A stretch of DNA of 64,000 bases, from positions 45,453,764 to 45,517,763 of the forward strand of contig CM054134.1 of the NCBI GenBank assembly GCA_028751875.1. The letters run 5' to 3'. Source of the DNA: Rapana venosa. Taxonomy: Eukaryota > Mollusca > Gastropoda > Neogastropoda > Muricidae. The position numbers were made by a program, and so were the translations under genes. The stretch's first letter is position 1. Each line of letters starts with the position of its first letter. This document shows, piece by piece, positions 22,511-32,689 of this stretch. The notes under the pieces are model-generated. The model was not told the origin of the DNA and made no database searches. It saw only the letters and a list, made by a program, of their open reading frames with translations.

Positions 22511-22809
22511 GGGGACGAGATAGCTCAGTGGTCGGAGCACTCGCTTTCCCTCAGCCAAGTTAAGCAGCGTCGAGCGTGGTTACCAGTTGGATGGGTGACC
22601 GTTTGCGCGCCTTGGCTTCAGTACAGTTCCCACAGTTCACCCAGCTGTAAATGGGTACCTGCCCTCTTTAGGGTCAGGGAAGGTAAAGCAGCGAAGGAGA
22701 GGAGATGGGCGCCGCCCTCAATAGCTGGCCCTAGAGAAGTGAGGTCTCTGACGCCTCGCTACCCTACGACCTTATAGGTTATGGGACTCCTTTACCTTTA
22801 CCTTTTAAC
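22511..22809 (+). repeat. SINE-A copy 1 (tRNA/5S rRNA chimera)
   Basis: The head is GGGACGAGATAGCTCAGTGG, a tRNA-like A box. At 22557-22608 it becomes AAGTTAAGCAGCGTCGAGCG, then TGGTTACCAGTTGGATGGG and TGACCG. This aligns without gaps to the internal-control half of animal 5S rRNA (AAGCTAAGCAG...TGGTTAGTACTTGGATGGGAGACCG, recalled from general knowledge), about 40 of 51 matching. The body carries GGGTACCTGCCCTCTTTAGG and GGAGATGGGCGCCGCC, and the tail is (CCTTTA)n. Confidence 0.85.
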
Positions 22810-22854
22810 ATGGAGTTGTATAATATTTTGAAATGTAATGTAATCCACTGTATG

Positions 22855-23500
22855 GTCTTTTCATGGACTTTGAACAGGCTTTTGACAAGAGTCTGACAGA
22901 AGGTACGATGGGCCACAAAGAAGAAAGTCAACATTGGGCAAACTTTGATCAAGACCATCCTGCAACTTTGTTCAGGGAAAAAAGAGAAAAACAAACAAAC
23001 AGTGCATGATTCTCAAGTGATGTTGAAGCATGGTCTTCATTTATGTAGGAGGTTGCTTATTCATCTCATCTAAAGCTAGCTCAGTGGTCAGAGCACTCGC
23101 TTACCCCAAGCTAAGGTAAAGCAGCAATGAGCGTGGTTACCAAGTGGATGGGTGACCGTTTGCGCACATTGGCTTCAGAACGGTCCTCCAGTTCACCCAG
23201 CTGTAAATGGGTACCTGCCCTCTGTAGGTCAGGGAAGGTAAAGCAGCGAGGGAGAGGAGATGGGCGCCGCCCTCAATATGCTGGCCCCTAGAGAAGCTGA
23301 GGTCTCTGACACCTCGCTCCCCAACGACCGCGTAGATTATATGAACACCTTTGCTTTTACCTTTAACCTGGAAGGCGTCATGACTGATGTACTTGAAGAT
23401 CATGTCAGCTCTGGAGGAACCTTCATGAACCATGAACCTTCGCTTTGCAGACGATATTGAACATTCGCCGAATTTGTCAAAAAGATTGGACAAAATATCG
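22855..23500 (+). mobile_element. Decayed LINE reverse transcriptase, split by SINE-A copy 2
   Basis: The left part (22855-22985) reads FMDFEQAFDKS, the RT 'DFEKAFD' motif. The right part (23368-23500) reads LEGVMTDVLEDHVS, then LRFADDIE (the catalytic FADD) and a KRLDK helix. SINE-A at 23073-23367 lies between them, so the SINE inserted into an already resident LINE. Frameshifts and stops are frequent. Confidence 0.7.
23073..23367 (+). repeat. SINE-A copy 2
   Basis: CTAGCTCAGTGGTCAGAGCA head, 5S-like AGCTAAGGTAAAGCAGC with a small insertion, then GTGGTTACCAAGTGGATGGG and TGACCG. Tail CTTTTACCTTTAAC. Confidence 0.85.
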
Positions 23501-24386
23501 CTCTGCCAAGATCTCCCACTCTCTGGGTGAACTCTGCAGTCGCATCTTCTCGTTACGTTGATGTGGCTGGGTCTTCTCTTGATGGGAGACATGGGGCAGG
23601 GTGGGCACAGTGGCAAACGTTGCACTGGCGCTGGCTACCAGTACGATATTAAAACTGTAGTCCAGTCGAGTTAGCCCAAAATGAGGCCTAGCCTGTATTG
23701 TCCGTCGTGTTCGACGATGACCTCCAAAACAGCAGAGGAGGCAGCTGCTGTTTCGGAAATTGGGCAGAAATTCGATTATAGTGGAGATGCCTTGCCCAAA
23801 CTACATCCCCACTCTCTCGGTCAAGTGGGCATAAGGACAGTCAGCGTTGGAGATGTTCTCCAAAGGCCAACTAGCCCCCAGGGCTGCAGCACATAAGGAC
23901 TGTGCGAGTCAAGCCTCCTAGTCAGAGAGTCATAGTCGATCACTTAAGACTAAGCTGTAAAGTGGAATTCCATGAGTGGGAAAGCCACTGGTCATACAGC
24001 CTCTCACTTTGCTGTTGCCTCCAGCGTCAATGGTTCAATCAAGCACTGTGATAAACCCCAGGCGCTGACGGCATAACCTCAAACAAATTGCTTTAAAGGC
24101 AAACTCAACTTATTTGGTCTTGTTAAACATCTACCAATAACATTTATTTTTTTTAAAAATCGAAAAATTCGAATGGGATAATGCACTTCAAACCATGTAC
24201 CCCCTGATAATTTCCTGTGAAGCAAAAAGATATAATAATCTACTATAAAGATTGTTAGCTTGACAAAATAATCAGTAGAACAAATATCCATAATCACTGA
24301 CAGGTCATAGATTATTTTTAAAACCAAAATCGGGTAGTAAACTGGTTAATATGTTGTTTGTTGTTGTTGTGTTTTTTGGTGTTTTT

Positions 24387-24390
<4 letters not shown>
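23501..24390. other. Unassigned, possibly repeat-derived
   Basis: 23501-23640 continues weakly as LINE-like sequence. 23640-24075 looks like repeat DNA but I cannot place it. 24076-24390 is AT-rich. No gene called. Confidence 0.35.
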
Positions 24391-24396
<6 letters not shown>

Positions 24397-24417
<21 letters not shown>

Positions 24418-24423
24418 GGGGGG
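24397..24423. repeat. Poly(T)-poly(G) junction
   Basis: About 14 T are followed by about 27 G. Homopolymer. Confidence 0.85.
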
Positions 24424-24834
24424 TGTCAAAATGGTAAATGTTCTTTGCTGATTTCACAAAGATTTTTGTACTTTTCCTGTTTTGTGTGTGTGTTTTGCAC
24501 AACATTGATAAAACATACTTATTACAGAAAGCCAGTATGGCACTTTCTGTTAAAAAACAATAGTTTCTTAGCATTCTCAACCATTATGGGTCGAAGGTTA
24601 GACTGACCAATCATAAGCTATTCTGAAGTCGGAATGCGGCCAGCGGGCAGACACCTCCTGCAGTGTTAACAAGCACAGGAGAAGACCAGGCACTACACAC
24701 GCATTTCACCCAATAACGGGGCAACGCTGGAAGAACAAAAAAAAAAAGGACAAAACATCCAGAAACCATGTATGGCACGGGAATAAAATGCCGAGAAGAC
24801 CAAACAAGTTTACCAACTTTATCTTTACCTATAT

Positions 24835-25030
24835 CGTAGTCTTGTTGACAGTTGGGGCACCACTGGAGATTTTGCAACCAGCTTCCTCCACTCCTCGCGG
24901 TTCTCAGCTTTCCGTAGCAAGGCGTTCCGCTCGAGACCAGTCCACACTCTCTGATGTTGTCTTCCCCATTGTTTTCTCTGTCTGCCTCTTCGTCTCCGTC
25001 CTTGTACTGTTGCCTGTAGGACAGACTTGA
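24835..25030 (-). mobile_element. LINE fragment, RT C-terminus
   Basis: One minus-strand frame reads TVQGRRRRGRQRKQW, RVWTGLERNALLRKAENREE and WRKLVAKSPVV. This is the same 'GRQRKxW...EWTGL...ALLRKAExREEWR' pattern as the other LINE ends here. The adjoining 24424-24834 has no recognisable protein. Confidence 0.75.
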
Positions 25031-25199
25031 CATGTAACTACCAAGGAACTAATGATATACTGGCATCAGCCAGTATTTCGTGACTGCTTTTCACAAAACT
25101 CAACCATATTACTAAAGGACACAAATAATTGTAGTTTGTAGTTGTGTTCGGTTAGTTTAACATATTGCTTGTTTCAGATTACTTTTGTTTCTGAGAGAC

Positions 25200-25232
25200 A
25201 GAGAGAGAGAGACCGAGAGAGAGAAGAGGGGG

Positions 25233-25267
<35 letters not shown>

Positions 25268-25350
25268 AAAATCGCACTGATAGGCCTAGAGCATGCTAGT
25301 GTTTTTCACCTACCTTTCTCAACCCCCCCCCCCCCCCCCCTCCTCCATCT
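25200..25350. repeat. (GA)n, poly(G) and poly(C) runs
   Basis: GA words at 25195-25224, a G run of about 35 near 25232-25266, and a C run of about 17 at 25325-25341. Confidence 0.85.
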
Positions 25351-25529
25351 TCTCAATCCCACTTTCCACAACGCTCCTCCCCCATCATTTCATCCTCATC
25401 CCCATTCCTTCTCCTCACCTCCTGCAGATCGAAGGGATTTTCAACATGCGAGATAGCCTGGCAGTATCAGAAGAGATAAGACTCCAAACGTCTGCCTATA
25501 CAATAGCCAAGAATTGGCACCAAAACAAA

Positions 25530-26000
25530 AGAAGAAGAAGAAGAAGAAGAAGAAAAGAAGAAGAAGAAGAAGAAGAAAGAAGAAGAAGAAGAAGAAGAAG
25601 AAGAAGAATTGCGAAGAAGAAGAAGAAGAAGAAGAATGCAAAGAAGAAGAAGAAGAAGAATGCAAAGAAGAAGAAGAAGAAGAAGAAGAATGCAAAGAAG
25701 AAGAAGAAGAAGAATGCAAAAGAAGAAGAGAAGAATGCAAAGAAGAAGAATGCAAAGAAGAAGAAGAATGCAAAGAAGAAGAAGAAGAAGAAGAAGAAGA
25801 AGAATGCAAAGAAGAAGAAGAAGAATGCAAAGAAGAAGAAGAAGAAGAAGAAGAAGAAGAAGAAGAAGAAGAAGAAGAAGAAAGAAGAAAAAAGAAGAGA
25901 AGAAGAAGAAGAAGAAGAAGAAAAGAAGAAGAAGAAGAAGAAGAAGAAGAAGAAGAAAGAAGAAGAAAAAAGAAAAAGAAGAAGAAGAAGAAGAAAAAAA
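25530..26000. repeat. (GAA)n tract with TGCAAA spacers, running into the gap
   Basis: GAA repeats are interrupted ten or more times by 'AATGCAAAG' and once by 'AATTGCGAAG'. The array is truncated by the N gap, so its true length is unknown. All large open frames over it are artefacts. Confidence 0.95.
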
Positions 26001-26500
26001 NNNNNNNNNNNNNNNNNNNNNNNNNNNNNNNNNNNNNNNNNNNNNNNNNNNNNNNNNNNNNNNNNNNNNNNNNNNNNNNNNNNNNNNNNNNNNNNNNNNN
26101 NNNNNNNNNNNNNNNNNNNNNNNNNNNNNNNNNNNNNNNNNNNNNNNNNNNNNNNNNNNNNNNNNNNNNNNNNNNNNNNNNNNNNNNNNNNNNNNNNNNN
26201 NNNNNNNNNNNNNNNNNNNNNNNNNNNNNNNNNNNNNNNNNNNNNNNNNNNNNNNNNNNNNNNNNNNNNNNNNNNNNNNNNNNNNNNNNNNNNNNNNNNN
26301 NNNNNNNNNNNNNNNNNNNNNNNNNNNNNNNNNNNNNNNNNNNNNNNNNNNNNNNNNNNNNNNNNNNNNNNNNNNNNNNNNNNNNNNNNNNNNNNNNNNN
26401 NNNNNNNNNNNNNNNNNNNNNNNNNNNNNNNNNNNNNNNNNNNNNNNNNNNNNNNNNNNNNNNNNNNNNNNNNNNNNNNNNNNNNNNNNNNNNNNNNNNN
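26001..26500. other. Assembly gap, 500 N
   Basis: Exactly 500 N inside the (GAA)n tract, where assembly would be expected to fail. Confidence 1.
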
Positions 26501-26652
26501 AAAAAAAAAAAAATGAAAAAGACGAATAAATGACTGAGGAGTAATGATTAAAAAAAAAATCAAGCTTATCAAAAGTAGGGTATTCTCCCATGAAGGGAAA
26601 TATACAAATGTCCATATGTATAGAAAGAATAGATGAAAGAATATAAATTAGG

Positions 26653-26945
26653 CAAAGGTAAAGGTGTCCCATGACCTATGTGGTCGTAGGGCAGTGAAGC
26701 ATCAAAGACCTCAACTTCTCAAGGGGCCAGCATATTGAGGGCGGCGCCCATCTCCTCTCCCTCGCTGCTTTACCTTCCTTGACCCTAAAGAGGGCAGGTA
26801 CCCATTTACAGCTGGGTGAACAGGGGGACTGGACTGAAGCTGAGGCGCGCAATGGGTCACCCATCCACTTGGTAACCACGCTCGATGTTGCTTAACTTTA
26901 GCTGGAGTAAAGCGAGTGCTCTGACCACTGAGCTATCCTGTCCCC
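26653..26945 (-). repeat. SINE-A copy 3, minus strand
   Basis: The reverse complement carries the tRNA-like AGCTCAGTGGTCAGAGCACT head (near 26935), the 5S-like TAAGCAACATCGAGCGTGG and CCAAGTGGATGGGTGACCC block, and the TACCTTTGCC tail. Confidence 0.85.
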
Positions 26946-27065
26946 TGAAGGAATATATTATATACAACTAAGTGGATGAATGCGCACTTGTGCGTAAACA
27001 CGCTGGCACACACGATAATGAGCTAGAGTATGATTGTGTTAGTGGGGTGTTTAGTGTTAGAATTC

Positions 27066-27067
27066 TG

Positions 27068-27098
<31 letters not shown>

Positions 27099-27104
27099 TT
27101 GTGT

Positions 27105-27158
<54 letters not shown>

Positions 27159-27420
27159 TGTGTGTGTGTGTAGTGTGTGTGTGTGTGTGTGTGTGTAGTG
27201 TGTGTGTGTGAGTGAGTGAGTGAGTGAGTGAGTGAGAGTGTGTGTGTGAGTGAGTGTGTAAGTGAGTGTGTAAGTGAGTGTGTGTGTGTGTGAGTGAAAG
27301 AGACAGAGAGAGAGAGAGAGTATGTGTGTGTCTGAGTGAGTGAATGGTGTGCATATGTATCTGTGTGTCTGTGTGTCTGTGTGTCTATGTGCCTATGTGA
27401 GTAAGTGTGTGTGTGTGCGC
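27066..27420. repeat. (GT)n, (GTGAGT)n microsatellite cluster
   Basis: GT to about 27210, then GTGA words, GA at 27303-27320, then GTGTCT words. Open frames of Cys/Val or His/Thr are artefacts. Confidence 0.95.
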
Positions 27421-27684
27421 ACGCGCGCGCGGCACACGCACATACGTGCGTATGTTCGTCCGCGAGCGCCAACGTGCGAGTCTGTATATATAAACGTGTG
27501 AGTGCGTGTGTGAGTGCTTCGTGCACACATGCGCACAGGTGCATGTGCTTGATGCATGCACACCTATCAACCCCACCCTCCATTTTCCACCCTCACACCC
27601 CACCCCCCTCCTTACTTTCCGCGTGTAGTAGTATGCCGAAGGGTGGTAACAGAGTTGAAAGCTGAAGGCAGCACCCACCCCCAC

Positions 27685-27830
27685 CCGCACACACACACAC
27701 ACACACACACGCACGCACGCACACACACACATACACACACACATACACACACACACACACACACAAAAACACACACACACACTCACTCACGCACGCACAC
27801 ACAACACACACACACACACACACACACTAT
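27685..27830. repeat. (CA)n microsatellite
   Basis: Long CA run with GCACGCACG breaks. Confidence 0.95.
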
Positions 27831-28019
27831 CTCTCCAGCAATATATCGTTCCGGTCCCTCTCCAGTCTAAACGACCATGCGAAACACTAACCTGATACAA
27901 ACCATGATCTATCTATTCTCTCTCCCGGATAAGTAAAGTCATTAACTCATGATGAACGACAGGACAAACCCTGCATGAAGCCTACATGGTTCCATAGTTA
28001 GTAGCGGGAGTCTCTTTCT

Positions 28020-28067
28020 CTCTCTGTCTGTCACTATTTCTGTCTGTCTGTCTGTCTGTCTCACACA

Positions 28068-28109
<42 letters not shown>

Positions 28110-28140
28110 CACATATATATATATATATATATATATATGC
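28020..28140. repeat. (TCTG)n-(CA)n-(TA)n compound microsatellite
   Basis: TCTG words, about 25 CA units and about 12 TA units in series. The following 28141-28570 shows no gene. Confidence 0.95.
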
Positions 28141-28570
28141 CAAGCATCACAATGCAATAAATAGAGTATGGAGCACTACAAGTCAAGATTTTAGAAAAAA
28201 TTAAAATTATATCATACAATAACTAGCCGGTAATTATTAAATGAAACATGAAAATCTTTACGGTTGCATTTGACACAATATTTTCCAAGTTTCGGTGTCA
28301 TTCGAAAATAGAAACAAGACGATAAAGAGGAAAGGAAATGAAAAGAAAATTACAATACCCCCTCCCCGCAAATAAAGAAAAACAGAAAAACTAAAAGAAA
28401 AACAACCATCAGCAAAACAACAACAACAACAAAAGAAAACAGCCAACAGTTTTGCTGTTTACAAAACGAGAAAAAAGAAGATAACATACCTTCACACATG
28501 TACTTTGTTTCAAATTTTGCGGAGTTTTTACGAAAATGATTTTTGCGCTTTAACAATATAAACAAGTTTG

Positions 28571-29105
28571 TCGAGGACATTAAATCACTCGGGGCAACGA
28601 AGAGGCGGACCGCCTATCCAAGCTAGGCAGGCAGCACCTGGGAGCAGCAGCCAAGCCCAACCCAGTGTCCTGCAGCGAGGCAGGGACAATCCTGAGAAAC
28701 AGCTTCAGGAAAGCCTGGCGCCAGCAGCTGCGTGGGTGTCAAGCCAGGAGATGAAAAAAGAATGGCATTCTTGAGCTAGATAGAGCCGCTCAAGTTGCCT
28801 GCCATCTTCAGATAACGAACAGGACACTGCCAGCTCCTATCCTATCATCTCCACCGCCTAAAACATATCTCACCCTGACCAGCGCCCCTGTGGCGCAGCT
28901 CAGGCCCACAACCCCCTCCTCTCATTTCCCGCAGTCCTGTACGTCTTGCCTTCAGCACAATGAGAGACACCGGCCAGACGTGGCCCAGCCCAGTAGAGCT
29001 CCAGGAAAAAACCTCTGAGGGCTGGCAGGGTCACTGCGACAGACTGCATGTAGACTTTGCCATCCAGACCAGATTAAAGAAAAGTTAGTATTGTCAGGGA
29101 ACGCA
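28571..29105 (+). mobile_element. LINE fragment with RNase H-type C-terminus
   Basis: Broken plus-strand frames read a HSGQRRGG segment, then GTILRNSFRKAWRQQLRG, then ELDRAAQVACHLQITNR. This resembles the 'GNExAD...R..W........LdRa.Qt.ifrLRTgH' layout that ends RNase H-bearing non-LTR elements. It closes with GTCAGGGAACGCAGAAGGAG leading straight into the (GAA)n tract, as expected for a LINE with a GAA-type tail. Many stops and shifts; remnant only. Confidence 0.55.
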
Positions 29106-29675
29106 GAAGGAGGAGGAGGAGGAGGAGGGGGAGAAGAAGAAGAAGAAGAAGAAGAAGAAGAAGAGAAGAAAGAAGAAAAAGAAGAAAAAGAAGAAGAAGA
29201 AGAAGAATTGCGAAGAAGAATTGCGAAGAAGAAGAAGAAGAAGAAGAAGAAGAAGAAGAAGAAGAAGAAGAAGAAGAACAAGAACAAGAACAAGAAACAA
29301 GAACAAGAACAAAAATTGCGAAAGAAGAAGAATTGCGAAGAAGAAGAAGAATTGCGAAGAAGAAGAAGAAGAAGAAGAGAGAGAAGAAGAAGAAGAAGAA
29401 GAAGAAGAAGATAGAAGAAGAAAGAAGAAGAAGAAGAAAGAAGAAGAAGAAGAAGAAGAATTGCGAAGGAGAAGAAGAAGAAGAAGAAGAAGAAGAAGAA
29501 GAAGAAGAAGAAGAAGAAGAAGAACAAGAAGAAGAACAAGAAGAATTGCGAAGAATTGCGAAGAAGAAAAAAATTGCGAAGAATTGCGAAGAAGAATTGC
29601 GAAAAGAAGAATTGCGAAGAATTGCGAAGAAGAAGAAGAATTGCGAGACGAAGAAGAAGAAGAAGAAGAAGAAGA
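29106..29675. repeat. (GAA)n tract with TTGCGAA spacers
   Basis: About 570 bp of GAA with repeated 'GAATTGCGAAGAA' interruptions (more than a dozen). It directly follows the LINE end at 29105 and is best explained as an expanded LINE tail. Confidence 0.95.
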
Positions 29676-29829
29676 AATCAATCGTGATGACAAACATACC
29701 CAGTTCAACTTAGTCTTATTTACACTAAGGGTTTTCATTGATAATGAAAATAAGTCATAAATAATGTTGTTTGGCAGGTTGATGAGTTAAGGACCTTACA
29801 AACATTTTACATGTTGATAATTATCTAAA

Positions 29830-30122
29830 TGTTCAGTCATACAGACTCTTTAACTTGCAACCAACCATACGATGGCCATGATTATAATTATGCAACCATT
29901 ATTGTGGCTATGATATAATCACGCAGCCAACTCTTGTTTAATGCAGCCACAACTATTTAACTGTTCATTCATGCAGACTCTGTTAAATTAAACTTGCAAC
30001 CTTACTCTGGCCATAATGATTATGCAACCATAATTTAGCCACAATAATTATGCGACCAATTCTTTTTAATTCAACCCTAACTATCAAACTGTTCAGTCAC
30101 ACAGACTCTGTTTAACTTGTAG
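29830..30122. repeat. Minisatellite of about 130 bp, 2.3 copies
   Basis: Units start with TGTTCA(G/T)TCA at 29830, 29962 and 30090 (spacing 132 and 128). Each has CAGACTCT, then AACTTGCAACC, a GGCCAT-ATTATGCAACCAT block, and TGCAGCCACAACTAT or an equivalent. Diverged by point changes. Confidence 0.85.
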
Positions 30123-30249
30123 GGGTGCTACAAATGACTAGTACGTTAATTAAAGCCCTGGAAACCCTTGTACAAGTCCCACAACTTTCCACGTACTTGA
30201 TTTTGGCGGATTCCTTGGATAAAGCGGAAGTCGCAATGTTTTTCACAAC

Positions 30250-32640
30250 CACTCACTCACTCACTCATCCCTTGGTCGGGACGACCGTTGGGGTACCCGC
30301 ACGGACGCTGCAAGTGGACCGCCAAATGGTTCTGTCCTGGGCTGTTTTCAGGAGGCTTGGTATAGTGAGGCCGGTCCACTCCTTGATGTTGGATATCCAG
30401 CTTTTGCGTGGTCGTCCCTGCCTCCTTGCTCCTTCCACCATTCCCTTGCAGGACTGTCTTTGACAGGCTGTTTTTGCCTTGTTGTGTGGCCAAACCACTT
30501 CATTTTCCTCCGTTTGACTGTATCTAGCAATGGTTTCTTGTTTGCCAGCCAGTGCCTCGATCTGCTGCCAGACGTAGTTCATTGGTTTTGCGGTCTCTGT
30601 AGGTGAGGTTCAGGATCCGCCTGAGGCACTTCATCTCAAAGGCTTGAATGCGACGTTCAAAATCGGCAGTAAGTGTCCATGCTCACAGCTGTACAAGGCA
30701 ATGGATGTGACGAGTGCCTTGTAGAGTCTGACCTTAGGTGGGTTCTGATGTTGTGGTTTTCTCCACACTTTCGCCAGTTTTAGTCATGGAGGAGAGTGCC
30801 ACAGCAAGTCTGATCTTCCCTCTTGTGGCTCTTTGCCTTCTTTGGTGATGCCCTGCCCCAAAGGTACTTGAAAGTTTCCACCTCCTCTAGTGCTCGCCAC
30901 TCATCTTGATGCATGGTGGGAGTGGTCGGTGTGGTACTGTTCACTAGGATCTTGCTCTTTTCCGTGGCTGATCTCCATCCCCGTGGGGCATTGGCTGATG
31001 TTTCCAGTCTGGTGGTGAGATCCTGGAAGTTTTCTTCACTGCGCCCATGAGATCAATATCGTCTGCGAATCGAAGATTGCAGACTGGCCTTCCTCCTTTG
31101 TGATTGTGGTCTTGAAGTCAAGGAGGGCCTCCTGCATGATGTTCTCCAGGAACACGTTGAAAAGAACGGGGGATAGCGGGCAGCCTTGTCGAACTCAACT
31201 GAAGTCCCGGAAAAAACTCCCCGATTTCTCCCCCATGAGGCCCTGCACTGTGGGAGCTGTCATACAGCGCCCTGGATGACTTGAATAGGTCCTCGTCGAA
31301 GCTATAGTCTTTTCATGACTTGCCACAGAGCTTCTTGCCACACTCGGTCGAAGGCCTTCTTGAAGTCAATGAAGTTGTTGTAGAGCTGTAGCTGATGTTG
31401 GAGTTTGCTTCTCTATGAGCATTCTGATGTTGAAGATCTTTCGACAGTGCTTCGCCCTGGTCTGAACCCTGCCTGTTCTTCTGATGGGATTTCTTCTGCT
31501 TGTGGTTTCAGTCTGTTTAAAAGGCAATGCGTAGCATAATTTTGGGCTTGGATGGCTTATCAGACTATTGTTCTGTAATTTTGGCACTTTTTCAGGTCTC
31601 CCTTCTTTGGAAGTGGAACTATGAGGATTGGGTCCACTGTTCAGGCCACTCTTTGCTGGTCCAGATGCGTTGGCAGATGATTGTTAATGCCTTGATCATC
31701 TCTGGGCCTCCGTTCTTGATGAGCTCGCCGGGGTTTTTTCAATCCCTGGTGACTTGCCTCCTTTCAGGGTCTTACTGGGTTCTTCTAAACCCCTTCCTCC
31801 AGCACCTGTGTGCTTTCAGGGTCTGATGGTCTGGGATCTTGCTGTAAGTTTGTTCGGATCAGCCTTCAGCTTGTAGTTGTACAGGTCTCTGCAATATTCT
31901 GTCCATCTCTTCATAATAGTGGCGCTCTCTGTAAGGACTGACCCCCTCTTTGTCTTCAATAACGGAGGTCTTTGGCTGCTGGGACTTGGTTAGTACCTTG
32001 ATGGGTCTGGTACGCCTCTTTGCTGTCTCCTTTCGCCATTGCCTTCTCAACCTTGGCGCATTGTTCTGACATTCCAGTTCCCATGGCCTCAGGGCATCTT
32101 CTTCTTGATTGACCTGTGACTGTTCTATACTCTTCGGCCGTTTCGGGGTTTTTGTTCTTCACTGGCTTTGCTCCCTACGTTGGTCGCACAGGTCCAATAT
32201 CGTTGGTAACCCACGGTTGGTTCTTTTTTTCCCCTCTTTCCCAAGGATCTCCAGCGCTGTCTCCTGAATGGTCTTGCTGAAGGTCTCAGTGAGGTTGTTT
32301 ATGTCATCTGGAGGAAATTCAATGCCCGCAAATCTGCCCCCTATCTCAGCTTTAAAAAATTTTTAGCGACTTCGGGGTCCTTCAGCTTTTCCATGTTGAA
32401 CCGCAGACGGGGGATTTCTCTTTGGTCTTGGTCTCAGCTTGATCTGTAGGGTCATGAGTACCATGTCGTGGTCAATGCCGATATCAGCGCCAAGGGGGAA
32501 ACTTCTTGTCTGGGCTTTGTTGTGCTCGACTTAAATCGTTTGGGGGCCAAGATGTGTCAATTGGTTATGTGTCTTTCCTTTTTGGTGATGCCACTCGTTT
32601 TCTTGATTGTCTTGGGGGGGTTAAGGGTTGTTAGGTGGTC
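30250..32640 (-). mobile_element. RTE-like LINE, main (3') segment, decayed
   Basis: In sense from 32640 down: an endonuclease end (LAPKRFKSS, then an SDH-equivalent), a linker (KNKNPETAEEYRTVTGQSRRR), RT pieces (GFRPG-like, KIFNIRMLIEK, a DFKKAFDRVW equivalent near 31360, and RQGCPLSPVLFNVF near 31180), and the C-terminal KMKWFGH then GRPRKSWISNIKEWTGL near 30330-30520. Many stops and shifts. The 5' half of the endonuclease is not upstream in this orientation; it lies next door in the opposite orientation (32690-33560). Confidence 0.75.
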
Positions 32641-32689
32641 AGAGGTGTTCCTCTGCTACTGGTAACTGTAACCCAGTACTACCTGTCCC

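Noticed and set aside
23681..23896. 71-residue plus-strand frame with a CPSC word
   Set aside because: Lies in a repeat-like stretch; no family recognised and not supported by splice sites.
25467..26672. Open frames of 300-400 residues of Lys/Glu/Arg or Phe/Ser/Leu
   Set aside because: They run across (GAA)n and 500 N; translation of N is meaningless.
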